From Eurosta solidaginis (lineage: Eukaryota > Arthropoda > Insecta > Diptera > Tephritidae), in contig NC_090322.1 in NCBI RefSeq assembly GCF_040869045.1, forward strand, positions 180,977,477 through 181,041,476: a DNA stretch of 64,000 nt, given 5' to 3'. Made by a program: the position numbers and the translations under genes. A model generated the notes under the pieces. It ran no database searches and was not told the DNA's origin. It was given only the letters and a program-made list of their open reading frames with translations. Positions 56,525 through 64,000 of the stretch are shown piece after piece (within the stretch, counting starts at the first letter, position 1; the number at the start of each line of letters is the position of its first letter).

Positions 56525-57690
56525 AACCAGCAGACCGGGCAGACGTTGTTCTGCCCTAAATTTGGCCTATCTGCATACATTTTAATAATCCTTTTCCGTC
56601 TAACTCTGTCCTCCCCCACCCCTCTTCACTTTTTCCTGATCCTTTTATTCGCTCCTCACTCCGCCTTTTTCGCTTCATCTACCTCCATATTCGTCTCATT
56701 CTCTTTCTTTCTCAGTCTCCTTCTCTCTTTTCTCTTCTCTCACGTTCTTCTCATTCTTCTTCATCCCTTATTGTCTGTCCCAGAGGGTGGTATGTATTTT
56801 GTTCCAGACCCAGTCCCACTCCGAGTCTCAGTCCCAGTCCTAGTCCTAATCCCAGTCCCAGTCCGTCTGGTCTACTTCCCGGAAAAAAGGATCGTAAATA
56901 CCACCGTGGTGTGATGGTAGCGTGCTCCGCCTACCACACCGTATGCCCTGGGTTCGAACCCCGGGCAAAGCAACATCAAAATTTTAGAAATAAGGTTTTT
57001 CAATTAAAAGAAAATTTGTCTAAGCGGGGTCGCCCCTCGGCAGTGTTTGGCAAGCGCTCCGAGTGTATTTGTGCCATGAAAAGCTCTCAGTGAAAACTCA
57101 TCTGCCTTGCAGATGCCGTTCGGAGTTGGCATAAAACATGTAGGTCCCGTCCGGCCAATTTGTAGGGAAAATCAAGAGTAGCACGATGCAAATTGGAAGA
57201 GAAGCTCGGCCTTAGATCTCTTCGGAGGTTATCGCGCCTTAAATTTATTTATTTTTTTAAATACTAATATAGGCAAATTTATATGCTGAATTTCAGGCAA
57301 ATCGAATAGGACGTATGTAAATAGGTATGTGGGTACTATTAATTCATGTATCTATTTTGGCTTTGAATACATATTTAACAGTTTTGCCAGGTTGATGCGA
57401 CTAAATCGAATATCACAATGAAAATTACTTTAGAGCTCTCAGCAACAGCTTTCATTACATATCCATATTACCCACACATTCTAGGGGTATCCGGGTCCAC
57501 GTTTTGGCCTATATCTTGAGACCCTAGTCACCAAGCGGTATAATATATTACTCTGTACTAAAGCACTCATCAACAGCTTTCATTTGATATCCATATTATA
57601 TAAACACATTCTAGGGGTCCACGTTTGAACAAAATGGACCGACACATCTCTTTAAACACCGGCGACCAACTAACACACATTTTAGTCTTT
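56525..57690 (-). mobile_element. Second Helitron-like copy, interrupted by a SINE
   Basis: On the minus strand its 3' end has the hairpin GGGCAGAACAACGTCTGCCCGG, then GTCTGCTGG (CTAG changed to CTGG) at 56525. The body at 56560-56890 is the pyrimidine-rich counterpart of 3100-3330. 57265-57690 matches the 2400-2960 part (ACACATTCTAGGGGT and GATATCCATATTA blocks). The TC/TATATA 5' end is not at the expected place, because an inverted-repeat arm begins at 57701. Confidence 0.65.
56902..57257 (+). repeat. tRNA-derived SINE, well preserved
   Basis: A and B boxes are intact (TGGTGTGATGGTAGCG, GGGTTCGAACCCCGGGC). Flanked by TAAATAC (56895-56901, 57258-57264). The empty version of this site exists in the Helitron copy at ~2960-2970, confirming the insertion. 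Confidence 0.9.
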
Positions 57691-57700
57691 TCTTTTATAT

Positions 57701-58230
57701 AATAAAATGCATGCGCAATGTTGCACCTAACCGAATATGTGCCCATTTTTGAAAAAGCAATATTATATTTAGCAGCAAATGCAGCGAAAATTAAGTTTTG
57801 AATTTTTTCGTGTTTTTTCTATTTTTCGTAAATTATTGGAAATAATTTATTTTTGATTGTCATTTGTTACATCTTTATATATAAAAATCACGTGTCACAT
57901 TGTTTGTCCGCGATGGACTCCTAAACTACTGAACCGATTTTGAATTTGTTTTGGACCCCGTGTGTTGTTTGATCTAACTTGAAAGATAGGATAGGTTATA
58001 TCTCAGTTTATAGTCGCAATATTATTTTATTGCAAATTTTTTTATATGTTTATACGTAATATATTACGTATACGCACCGGCATTCATATTTTCAGGTGGT
58101 GCGGATATACTTCCGTGTAATTGGTTGGTGTTTGATTAAACAACGTGCTTATCAATAAAAAATATTATAGCGAATGATATCAAGTATAGCACATCACCAG
58201 ACCCTGCCAGAGGGGGGGGGGGGGGGGGGG
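57701..58230 (+). repeat. Left arm of a large inverted repeat
   Basis: Inverted copy of 62225-62661. Shared landmarks in order: AATAAAATGCATGCGCAATG, AATAATTTATTTTTGATTGTC, TCTTTATATATAAAAATCACG, GGACTCCTAAACTACTGAAC, and ATATCAAGTATAGCACATCACC. The TCTTTATATATAAAA start with a following CCTAAACTAC block looks like a Helitron 5' end. Confidence 0.8.
58212..58230 (+). repeat. G19 homopolymer
   Basis: Nineteen consecutive G followed by CGCGCG, at the inner edge of the left arm. The counterpart on the right arm is only CCCCCCTTCCCC. Length may be unreliable in assembly. Confidence 0.8.
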
Positions 58231-58378
58231 CGCGCGATTTAGAAGTACTAAGACATTTTTTTTAATTCAGGAGAGTATTTAGTTGTTCCATGTGCAATTT
58301 TTAAGCCGAATTTCAAAAACAACGAATATCTGCATTTCGTTTTAATATTATAGTGAAGTGTGAAAAATAAAAATCTAT

Positions 58379-58382
58379 ATAT
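58379..58382. repeat. Target-site duplication, left (ATAT)
   Basis: ATAT abuts the left LTR, and ATAT also follows the right LTR at 62217-62220, as expected for a 4-bp duplication of a Ty3/gypsy-type insertion. AT-rich context makes it weak alone. Confidence 0.65.
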
Positions 58383-59053
58383 TGTAACGAATTTACTTGC
58401 AAATCCTCTTATTTGCAATCCTCTGCTAAGTTCGAATCACTAAACTGTTGAATAAATAACTCCAATTTGTAGTAATGCAAAATGGCCTTTATTAAAGTAC
58501 TTCACAATAACACTCCAACTGTACAACGAATAGCTTAATAACCAAACTGATAGCTTAAAGGAAACTGACTTTCAAAATAATAGTGCTATTGCTCGCTAGA
58601 TATCGTCTTACTCGTAACTGCTTGACAATTCAAATCAAACTGAATTACTTCTTACTCGCCTGCATCGCTTTTATAGTTTACGCTGCATACTTCTAGGCTC
58701 TTCGATTTCCAGAAGTTACTAGTTGTTTCGGCTACAAAATCGCCAGCCACAACTACGTGCACAAATTATTGCTCTCTCTTGTGACAACTCAGATAAGGTA
58801 TATGCATGTGTTTGTAGTTTACAGTCTCCCGCACACACATAAGCGTATAAGTAAATTCATCGGTGTGTGACATCTCATCTCTCGCTGCCTTGTATGTAAA
58901 TGTTGCTCGTCGGAATGTGTACATATGTGTAGACGCAATTATTGATTCGTTTATGTAGATACATAATGATTGAATTATTGATGTGCATTCACGTCACTGC
59001 TTAGATCGGCTTAGAGCTGGCAGCACTCCTTAGTTTTGCTAATATTCGTAACA
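58383..59053 (-). mobile_element. 3' LTR of internally deleted Ty3/gypsy-like element
   Basis: 671 bp, reading TGTTACGAAT...ATTCGTTACA on the minus strand, nearly identical to 61546-62216 (about six differences by eye). Contains a TATA-like CTATAAAAGCG and a TTTAATAAAGGCC polyadenylation-type signal. Confidence 0.95.
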
Positions 59054-59066
59054 CTGCCCTCCACCT
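59054..59066 (-). other. Polypurine tract
   Basis: Reads AGGTGGAGGGCAG on the minus strand, directly before the 3' LTR, and overlaps the stop codon of the ORF. It is the expected primer site for plus-strand synthesis. Confidence 0.75.
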
Positions 59067-61494
59067 AAGTCTGATCGTCCCGATCAGACAAATCTCTCGA
59101 TCTAAACGCTGCTAGCATCGCCAAATGTACCACTCTTCTACTCCGTGGTATCTCAATGCTTTGTATGCGGTAGATGGTATCACTGAGCTTCTTCACAATC
59201 TTGTACGGGCCTTCCCAACTGCACCGAAATTTGGATGGAACAACTTTCCGCCGGTGAGGATTGTATAACAGTACCAAATCTCCCGCCAAGAAACTTTTCG
59301 AATTATTGTTCTCATGGTACCTGTGTTTCATCGTACCACTAAATACCCTGGTTCGTTCCTTTACACTCTGTTGTTTGGCCGATGAACTACTTCGTAGAGC
59401 TTGCGCTGGACGGATTTGCTTTGCATAATCAGTATCGTTCCCACGTTTCCCCACAGTAGTGCGCTCTGGATTGAAACTACCCTCGCATTCCTTCTCGAAA
59501 ATTCGTTGCTTCATTTTCCTGCGTCTTTTAGGTTTTGTCAATGCCAGTGTTTCTCTCGCAGGTACTTTTGATTTTGATTTATTTGGCCCATTCGATCTAT
59601 CAACCTTTGCCTTTGACTTTCGTGGTCTTTGTCGAGTCTTTTCCACCAGTACCCGATTACTGCTGAACCCTTTTTCCAAACTAAAGTTAAGTGGCACATC
59701 TTGGTTCTCATAACGCATCACCCTTCTCTGCATATCGATCTTGATGTCATGGTCAACCAAGAAATCTACTCCCAATATAACTTCATCAACAATCTTCGCC
59801 ACAACAAATTTGTGTAGGACCATGACCTTCCCAATCAATACTTCACATATCACTTCTCCCTGAACTTGGTTATACTCGCCAGTGACCGTACGCAACTTTG
59901 CTCCAGGTAACGGTTTTACTCTCCTGTTGACCAAGTCAGATCGGATCAAGGAATGAGATGCGCCCGTATCTACAGTCAGTATTCGTTCTTTGCCATCCAC
60001 ATTCCCTCTGACGGTAAGACTGCTTGATTTCCTTCCAATTTGCGACACAGATATCACAGGGCATTCAATAGCTGGATCTAGCTCTCTACCTCTTACTCGC
60101 TCTTGCTCATCTCCTCCAGCTTTGCGTTTACGGCCACCCACATTGTTGGAACTATTAAGACCAAGATCGCAATGACGTGCTATGTGACCGGACTTCCCGC
60201 ATTTGAAGCATTTGATAACTTTTTCACTTCGCTTTTGCGATCCTTTCAGTGCCTCCAATATTGCGTCTACCCACTCTGGCCTTTCTACTTCCACGCGATG
60301 AGCTTTGTACGCTGGCTTACTCACTAGTGAGGCCGTTTCCTGAGTCAATGCATTTGATACCGTTTCAGCAAATGTCAGCTTTGGGTTTGCGTATGTAGCT
60401 CGCTTCGTTTCCACGTCCCGTATGCCATTTATGAAACTCTGGATTTTTACCCTTTCAGTGTATTCCACGGGTGCGTCCGCATTTGCAAGATGAGCCAATC
60501 TTTCAATATCTGAAGCAAACTCCTGCAATGTCTCATTTGCTTTTTGGTAGCGGTTTTGCAACTCAATTTGGAATATCTGTTTCCTATGCTCGCTTCCGTA
60601 ACGTCTCTCTAAAGCGCTCATCAATGTTTCGTAATGGTTCCGCTCGTACTCTGGGATGGTCTGTAAGATTTCCGCGGCAGGCCCTTTCAGTGCCACGAAC
60701 AGAGCTGCAACTTTATCTTCAGCATTCCATTGGTTCACTGCTGCGGTCTTCTCAAACTGTAGCTTAAAGACCTGAAAAGGAACAGAACCGTCAAAGGATG
60801 GTGTCTTTACCTTTGGATTACTCGCTGAAACAGCTGGGCGATTTAGTTGTAACTGCTCCATACGACCTTTTAAATCATCTACTTCTGCCTGAAATTGAGC
60901 GATTTTTGCATCCTGCGCTTCCAGCTTTGATGTTACCCTTGCTTCCTGTGCTTCTAACTGTGAAGACATTTGTGCCACCTGCAATGATAAGCGCTCCTCT
61001 TGTTCTTCAATCTTTGATGTTATACGGGTTTCCTGCGATTCCAGTTGTGAAGAAATTTGTGTCGACATTTCTGAAATACGTGTTTCTTGTGCTTCAATCT
61101 TCGATGTTATACGGTTCTCCTGCGATTCCAGTTGAGATGACATATACGTTTTCTGTTCTTCCAATTGTGATGCCATATATGTCTTCTGCTCTTCCAGTTG
61201 TGATGACATTTGTGACGACATTGATGCTACTGTCGATGTTTGAGCAGATATTGCAGCCAAAATCATGTTCAAGTCTGTGCTGGTAACCGTCTGCGATGTT
61301 TCGTTTTTCTCTTCAATTTTTGTTGTCTCCTCGCCATCAAGGTGAAAGGCATACTCTTCCACATTAATTCCTTCTGCTTCCATTGCCTCTCGTAGCCGTG
61401 CCTGAAGTTCGAGTTTAACGCCGCTTGTATTCAATCCACGGCTCTCCAACTCCTTCTTTAGTTGCTGGATCTTCAATTCACTGAACTTTGCCAT
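59065..61494 (-). CDS. Gag-protease ORF fused to integrase C-terminus
   Basis: 809 codons, uninterrupted, starting at ATG 61494 just inside the 5' LTR. Residues 3-38 form a SAP-like DNA-binding motif (LKKELESRGL, SGVKLELQARL). 95-215 is a heptad-like coiled coil built from repeated SQLE(E/S)Q... units. About 230-400 is a retrotransposon Gag core (RRYG...FINGIRD). 429-442 is the CCHC knuckle C-x2-C-x4-H-x4-C. 509-513 is the protease DTGAS with ILGVDFL at 573-579. After a basic Ser-rich linker, 738-778 (GDLVLLYNPHRRK ... WEGPYKIVKKL) is the integrase C-terminal SH3-like end. Reverse transcriptase, RNase H and the integrase core are absent, so about 2.5 kb has been deleted in frame. The element would need polymerase and integrase from a relative. 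No env gene. Confidence 0.9.
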   Translation of the reverse strand: MAKFSELKIQQLKKELESRGLNTSGVKLELQARLREAMEAEGINVEEYAFHLDGEETTKIEEKNETSQTVTSTDLNMILAAISAQTSTVASMSSQMSSQLEEQKTYMASQLEEQKTYMSSQLESQENRITSKIEAQETRISEMSTQISSQLESQETRITSKIEEQEERLSLQVAQMSSQLEAQEARVTSKLEAQDAKIAQFQAEVDDLKGRMEQLQLNRPAVSASNPKVKTPSFDGSVPFQVFKLQFEKTAAVNQWNAEDKVAALFVALKGPAAEILQTIPEYERNHYETLMSALERRYGSEHRKQIFQIELQNRYQKANETLQEFASDIERLAHLANADAPVEYTERVKIQSFINGIRDVETKRATYANPKLTFAETVSNALTQETASLVSKPAYKAHRVEVERPEWVDAILEALKGSQKRSEKVIKCFKCGKSGHIARHCDLGLNSSNNVGGRKRKAGGDEQERVRGRELDPAIECPVISVSQIGRKSSSLTVRGNVDGKERILTVDTGASHSLIRSDLVNRRVKPLPGAKLRTVTGEYNQVQGEVICEVLIGKVMVLHKFVVAKIVDEVILGVDFLVDHDIKIDMQRRVMRYENQDVPLNFSLEKGFSSNRVLVEKTRQRPRKSKAKVDRSNGPNKSKSKVPARETLALTKPKRRRKMKQRIFEKECEGSFNPERTTVGKRGNDTDYAKQIRPAQALRSSSSAKQQSVKERTRVFSGTMKHRYHENNNSKSFLAGDLVLLYNPHRRKVVPSKFRCSWEGPYKIVKKLSDTIYRIQSIEIPRSRRVVHLAMLAAFRSRDLSDRDDQT

Positions 61495-61528
61495 GTCGTT
61501 GTTGTCCTCTGGAATTTATTCAACAATT

Positions 61529-61543
61529 CCTCTTCTGACACCA
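61529..61543 (-). other. Primer binding site candidate
   Basis: Two bases inside the 5' LTR the minus strand reads TGGTGTCAGAAGAGG. TGG complements the CCA end of a tRNA. Which tRNA is not certain (Leu is one possibility). Confidence 0.6.
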
Positions 61544-61545
61544 AT

Positions 61546-62216
61546 TGTACCGAATTTTTCTTGCAAATCCTCTTATTTGCAATCCTCTGCTAAGTTCGAA
61601 TCACTAAACTGTTGAATAAATAACTCCAATTTGTAGTAATGCAAAATGGCCTTTATTAAAGTACTTCACAATAACACTCCAACTGTACAACGAATAGCTT
61701 AATAACCAAACTGATAGCTTAAAGGAAACTGACTTTCAAAATAATAGTGCTATTGCTCGCTAGATATCGTCTTACTCGTAACTGCTTGACAATTCAAATC
61801 AAACTGAATTACTTCTTACTCGCCTGCATCGCTTTTATAGTTTACGCTGCATACTTCTAGGCTCTTCGATTTCCAGAAGTTACTAGTTGTTTCGGCTACA
61901 AAATCGCCAGCCACAACTACGTGCACAAATTATTGCTCTCTCTTGTGACAACTCAGATAAGGTATATGCATGTGTTTGTAGTTTACAGTCTCCCGCACAC
62001 ACATAAGCGTGTAAGTAAATTCATCGGTGTGTGACATCTCATCTCTCGCTGCCTTGTATGTAAATGTTGCTCGTCGGAATGTGTACATATGTGTAGACGC
62101 AATTATTGATTCGTTTATGAGATACGTAATGATTGAATTATTGATGTGCATTCACGTCACTGCTTAGATCGGCTTAGAGCTGGCAGCACTCCTTAGTTTT
62201 GCTAATATTCGTAACA
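61546..62216 (-). mobile_element. 5' LTR of internally deleted Ty3/gypsy-like element
   Basis: Partner of 58383-59053. The few differences include TGTACCGAATTTTT versus TGTAACGAATTTAC at one end, one G/A change near 62010 and a 1-base indel near 62119. High LTR identity means a recent insertion. Confidence 0.95.
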
Positions 62217-62224
62217 ATATTATA

Positions 62225-62661
62225 TCCCCCCTTCCCCTCTCGCAGGGCCTGGTGATGTGCTATACTTGATATCATTCGCTATAATATTTTTTATTGATAA
62301 GCACGTTGTTTAATTAAATACCAACCAATTACACGGAAGTTTATCCGCAACTATAACTGAGATATAACCTATCCTATATTTCAAGTGAGATCAAACTACA
62401 CACGGGGTGCAAAACAAATTCAAAATCGGTTCAGTAGTTTAGGAGTCCATCGCGGACAAACAATGTGACACGTGATTTTTATATATAAAGATGTAACAAA
62501 TGACAATCAAAAATAAATTATTTCCAATAATTTACGAAAAATAAGAAAACACGAAAAAATTCAAAACTTAATTTTCTCTGCATTTGCTGCAAAATATAAT
62601 ACTGCTTTTTCAAAAATAGGCACATATTCGGTTAGGTGCAACATTGCGTATGCATTTTATT
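62225..62661 (-). repeat. Right arm of the large inverted repeat
   Basis: Inverted counterpart of 57701-58230, with small indels (the left arm has about 90 more bases around the TACGTAATATATTACGTA palindrome at 58045). With the LTR element removed, the arms would be parted by only about 150 bp. Confidence 0.8.
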
Positions 62662-63061
62662 TTGATTGTACTTATAGTTAAGAAGGAAACATCTGCTTTC
62701 CATTTTAACTATTTTTTGTAAAAACGAAATATTTTTTGGGGCTGCTGACAGATGTTCGCTTAATGAAGCTAAAGGCCCTGTATGAAAATGGAAACTTAAT
62801 TATTTCATTAAATAAAATTCTGATTCGACTAAGTTTCTGCGTGAAAACGGTATTAGGTAATTTACTCCTTTTCTTTGATTGATTTTTCTCCGCTTTCGGC
62901 TTGGCATTCTTCCGTCTTCCGTGACATTCTTCGTTCTAATTTAGCCCGATGAATTTTACAAGATGACTCGAAGTTACACCGCTCTGTAACCAAATAAAAC
63001 GCAGAAGATCATTCTTTCTCTATTTAATTTTTGACTTTCGCATGCCACATTCGCAACATCC
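62662..63061. other. No recognised feature
   Basis: Nothing supportable. Confidence 0.5.
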
Positions 63062-63590
63062 CTAATACATATATATATACATATATTAGTGTGGGTCGGT
63101 TTATTAACCGATATCGCGCCATCGATTTTTCGATAGGATTTGGGCTCAGGAAAAAAAGTACCACATTTTTTCGACTTTGATTTTTAAGGGTTTTTTCCTG
63201 TCCCATTTAAAACGTTGGCAATAACAGTTTTTTGAGAATTTAAATTATTTTTTTTTTGTCTTTTGGGACATGTTTTGGTCGAAAAAAAAATCGATTTTGT
63301 GTGCATTTTTTTCATTTTCAAGGCTCCACATCATTTTTTATGTATTTTTTTTTTTTTGTGTGTCAATTGGCGTAGTCACAAGTGAATTCATGCCCTAAAG
63401 ACCTTAAAAATCAAAGTCGAAAAAATTCAAAAAAATTAAATTTCACAGTTTCGAAAATTATTTTTTTGGGTATGCGTAGTGGAACTTTTTTTCTTGAACC
63501 CAAATCCCATCGAAAAATGGATGGCGCGATATCGGTTAACTTTCGTCCATACAAATCGATCCTCCCTAATATATATACATATATACTTGT
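63062..63590. mobile_element. Foldback-like inverted repeat
   Basis: Left arm 63062-63200 and right arm 63398-63590 are imperfect inverted copies. Shared landmarks: a TATATATACATATATTAG outer end, AACCGATATCGCGCCATC, TCGATAGGATTTGGG and TTTTTCGACTTTGATTTTTA. The right arm has about 50 extra bases near 63430-63475. The loop of about 200 bp is T-rich. No ORF. Confidence 0.75.
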
Positions 63591-64000
63591 TGAATATTGA
63601 ACATGCTTCTGCATTGCAATTTCCACTGTTAAAACTCATTTCACACGTCTCCCATTTTCCATAAATCGCCTAACAACAGCGCCTTAGTTAAATAAAACAA
63701 AAAGCTGACTGTTGTTGGTGGAACTTATGGTCTGGCTAGCTGACAGCTTAGCTATCTATTTGGCATACATTAGAGCAATAAGCTGTTAGCTGTTTACACG
63801 ATTGTCGGTATGAATGGTTGTAAGCTTTTTGTTTCTTTTTTTAACGGTTCAGGTTGCACCTTCAACATTATTAGACATGACTAAGCCTGAGGAGGCAGGT
63901 ACATACACATACGTTTACATTTTTTCTCAGAAAATAGAAATGTAAACAAAAAATGCAAAAAATTTAGTTAAATTAAAAACAAAAGTTATTTATACTTTTG
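63591..64000. other. No recognised feature
   Basis: Nothing supportable. Confidence 0.5.

Noticed and set aside
56498..56914. 138-codon plus-strand ORF with Phe/Leu/Ser runs and a PVPV tail
   Set aside because: Lies on the pyrimidine-rich strand of the Helitron and reads its low-complexity tract.
60798..61286. 162-codon ORF opposite Gag
   Set aside because: Antisense of the repeated coiled-coil codons. The Gag strand has clear domains.

Overview
The window is eukaryotic, most likely a higher fly. I lean to a tephritid fruit fly (Bactrocera/Zeugodacus/Rhagoletis type) because of the AT-rich background, CAG/CAA-rich host coding sequence, the set of non-LTR, LTR and Helitron elements, and a family of long interspersed repeats that I associate with such genomes. 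That assignment is inference. Only one stretch looks like host protein-coding sequence: a Gln/His/Pro/Asn-rich exon at 34461-35718 with a good splice donor. Nearly everything else is mobile-element sequence in several layers of nested insertion, separated by AT-rich DNA with nothing recognisable.

Layout. 0-8 kb: a tRNA-derived SINE, a solo LTR, a non-autonomous Helitron with a duplicated 3' end (2333-3611), two copies of an unnamed repeat (family B), a foldback element (5037-5418) and a TATCGA-rich array. 8-15.9 kb: a decayed RTE-like LINE with a 159-bp insertion, then one LINE inserted into an oppositely oriented sibling (11.4-14.4 kb), then I/LOA-like LINE ends with RNase H and zinc-knuckle remnants. 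16.8-33.7 kb: five copies of a ~2-kb repeat (family A), one of them split by a near full-length non-LTR element (26561-30510) with a 10-bp target duplication, a 2A-like motif, two PHD-like fingers, an apurinic endonuclease and a reverse transcriptase. 34.4-35.8 kb: the host exon. 37-44.7 kb: SINEs, LINE tails, and an LTR split by an RTE-like element whose 3' quarter is inverted (twin priming), with a target duplication. 45-55.9 kb: minisatellite, solo LTR, another family A copy, an old LOA/R1-like LINE broken by an RTE fragment and a SINE, and RTE debris. 56.5-62.7 kb: a second Helitron carrying a SINE, then a pair of ~0.45-0.5-kb inverted arms interrupted by a young, internally deleted Ty3/gypsy-type LTR element whose 809-residue ORF fuses Gag-protease directly to the end of integrase. 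63.1-63.6 kb: another foldback repeat.

There is no operon logic here. The elements relate to each other as host and guest insertions, and target-site duplications give their relative ages. I found no clear new biological system. The best candidates for a second look are the 2A/PHD LINE, the Gag-Pro-INc element with its SAP/coiled-coil Gag, the twin-primed RTE, and the short terminal exon proposed for the host gene.
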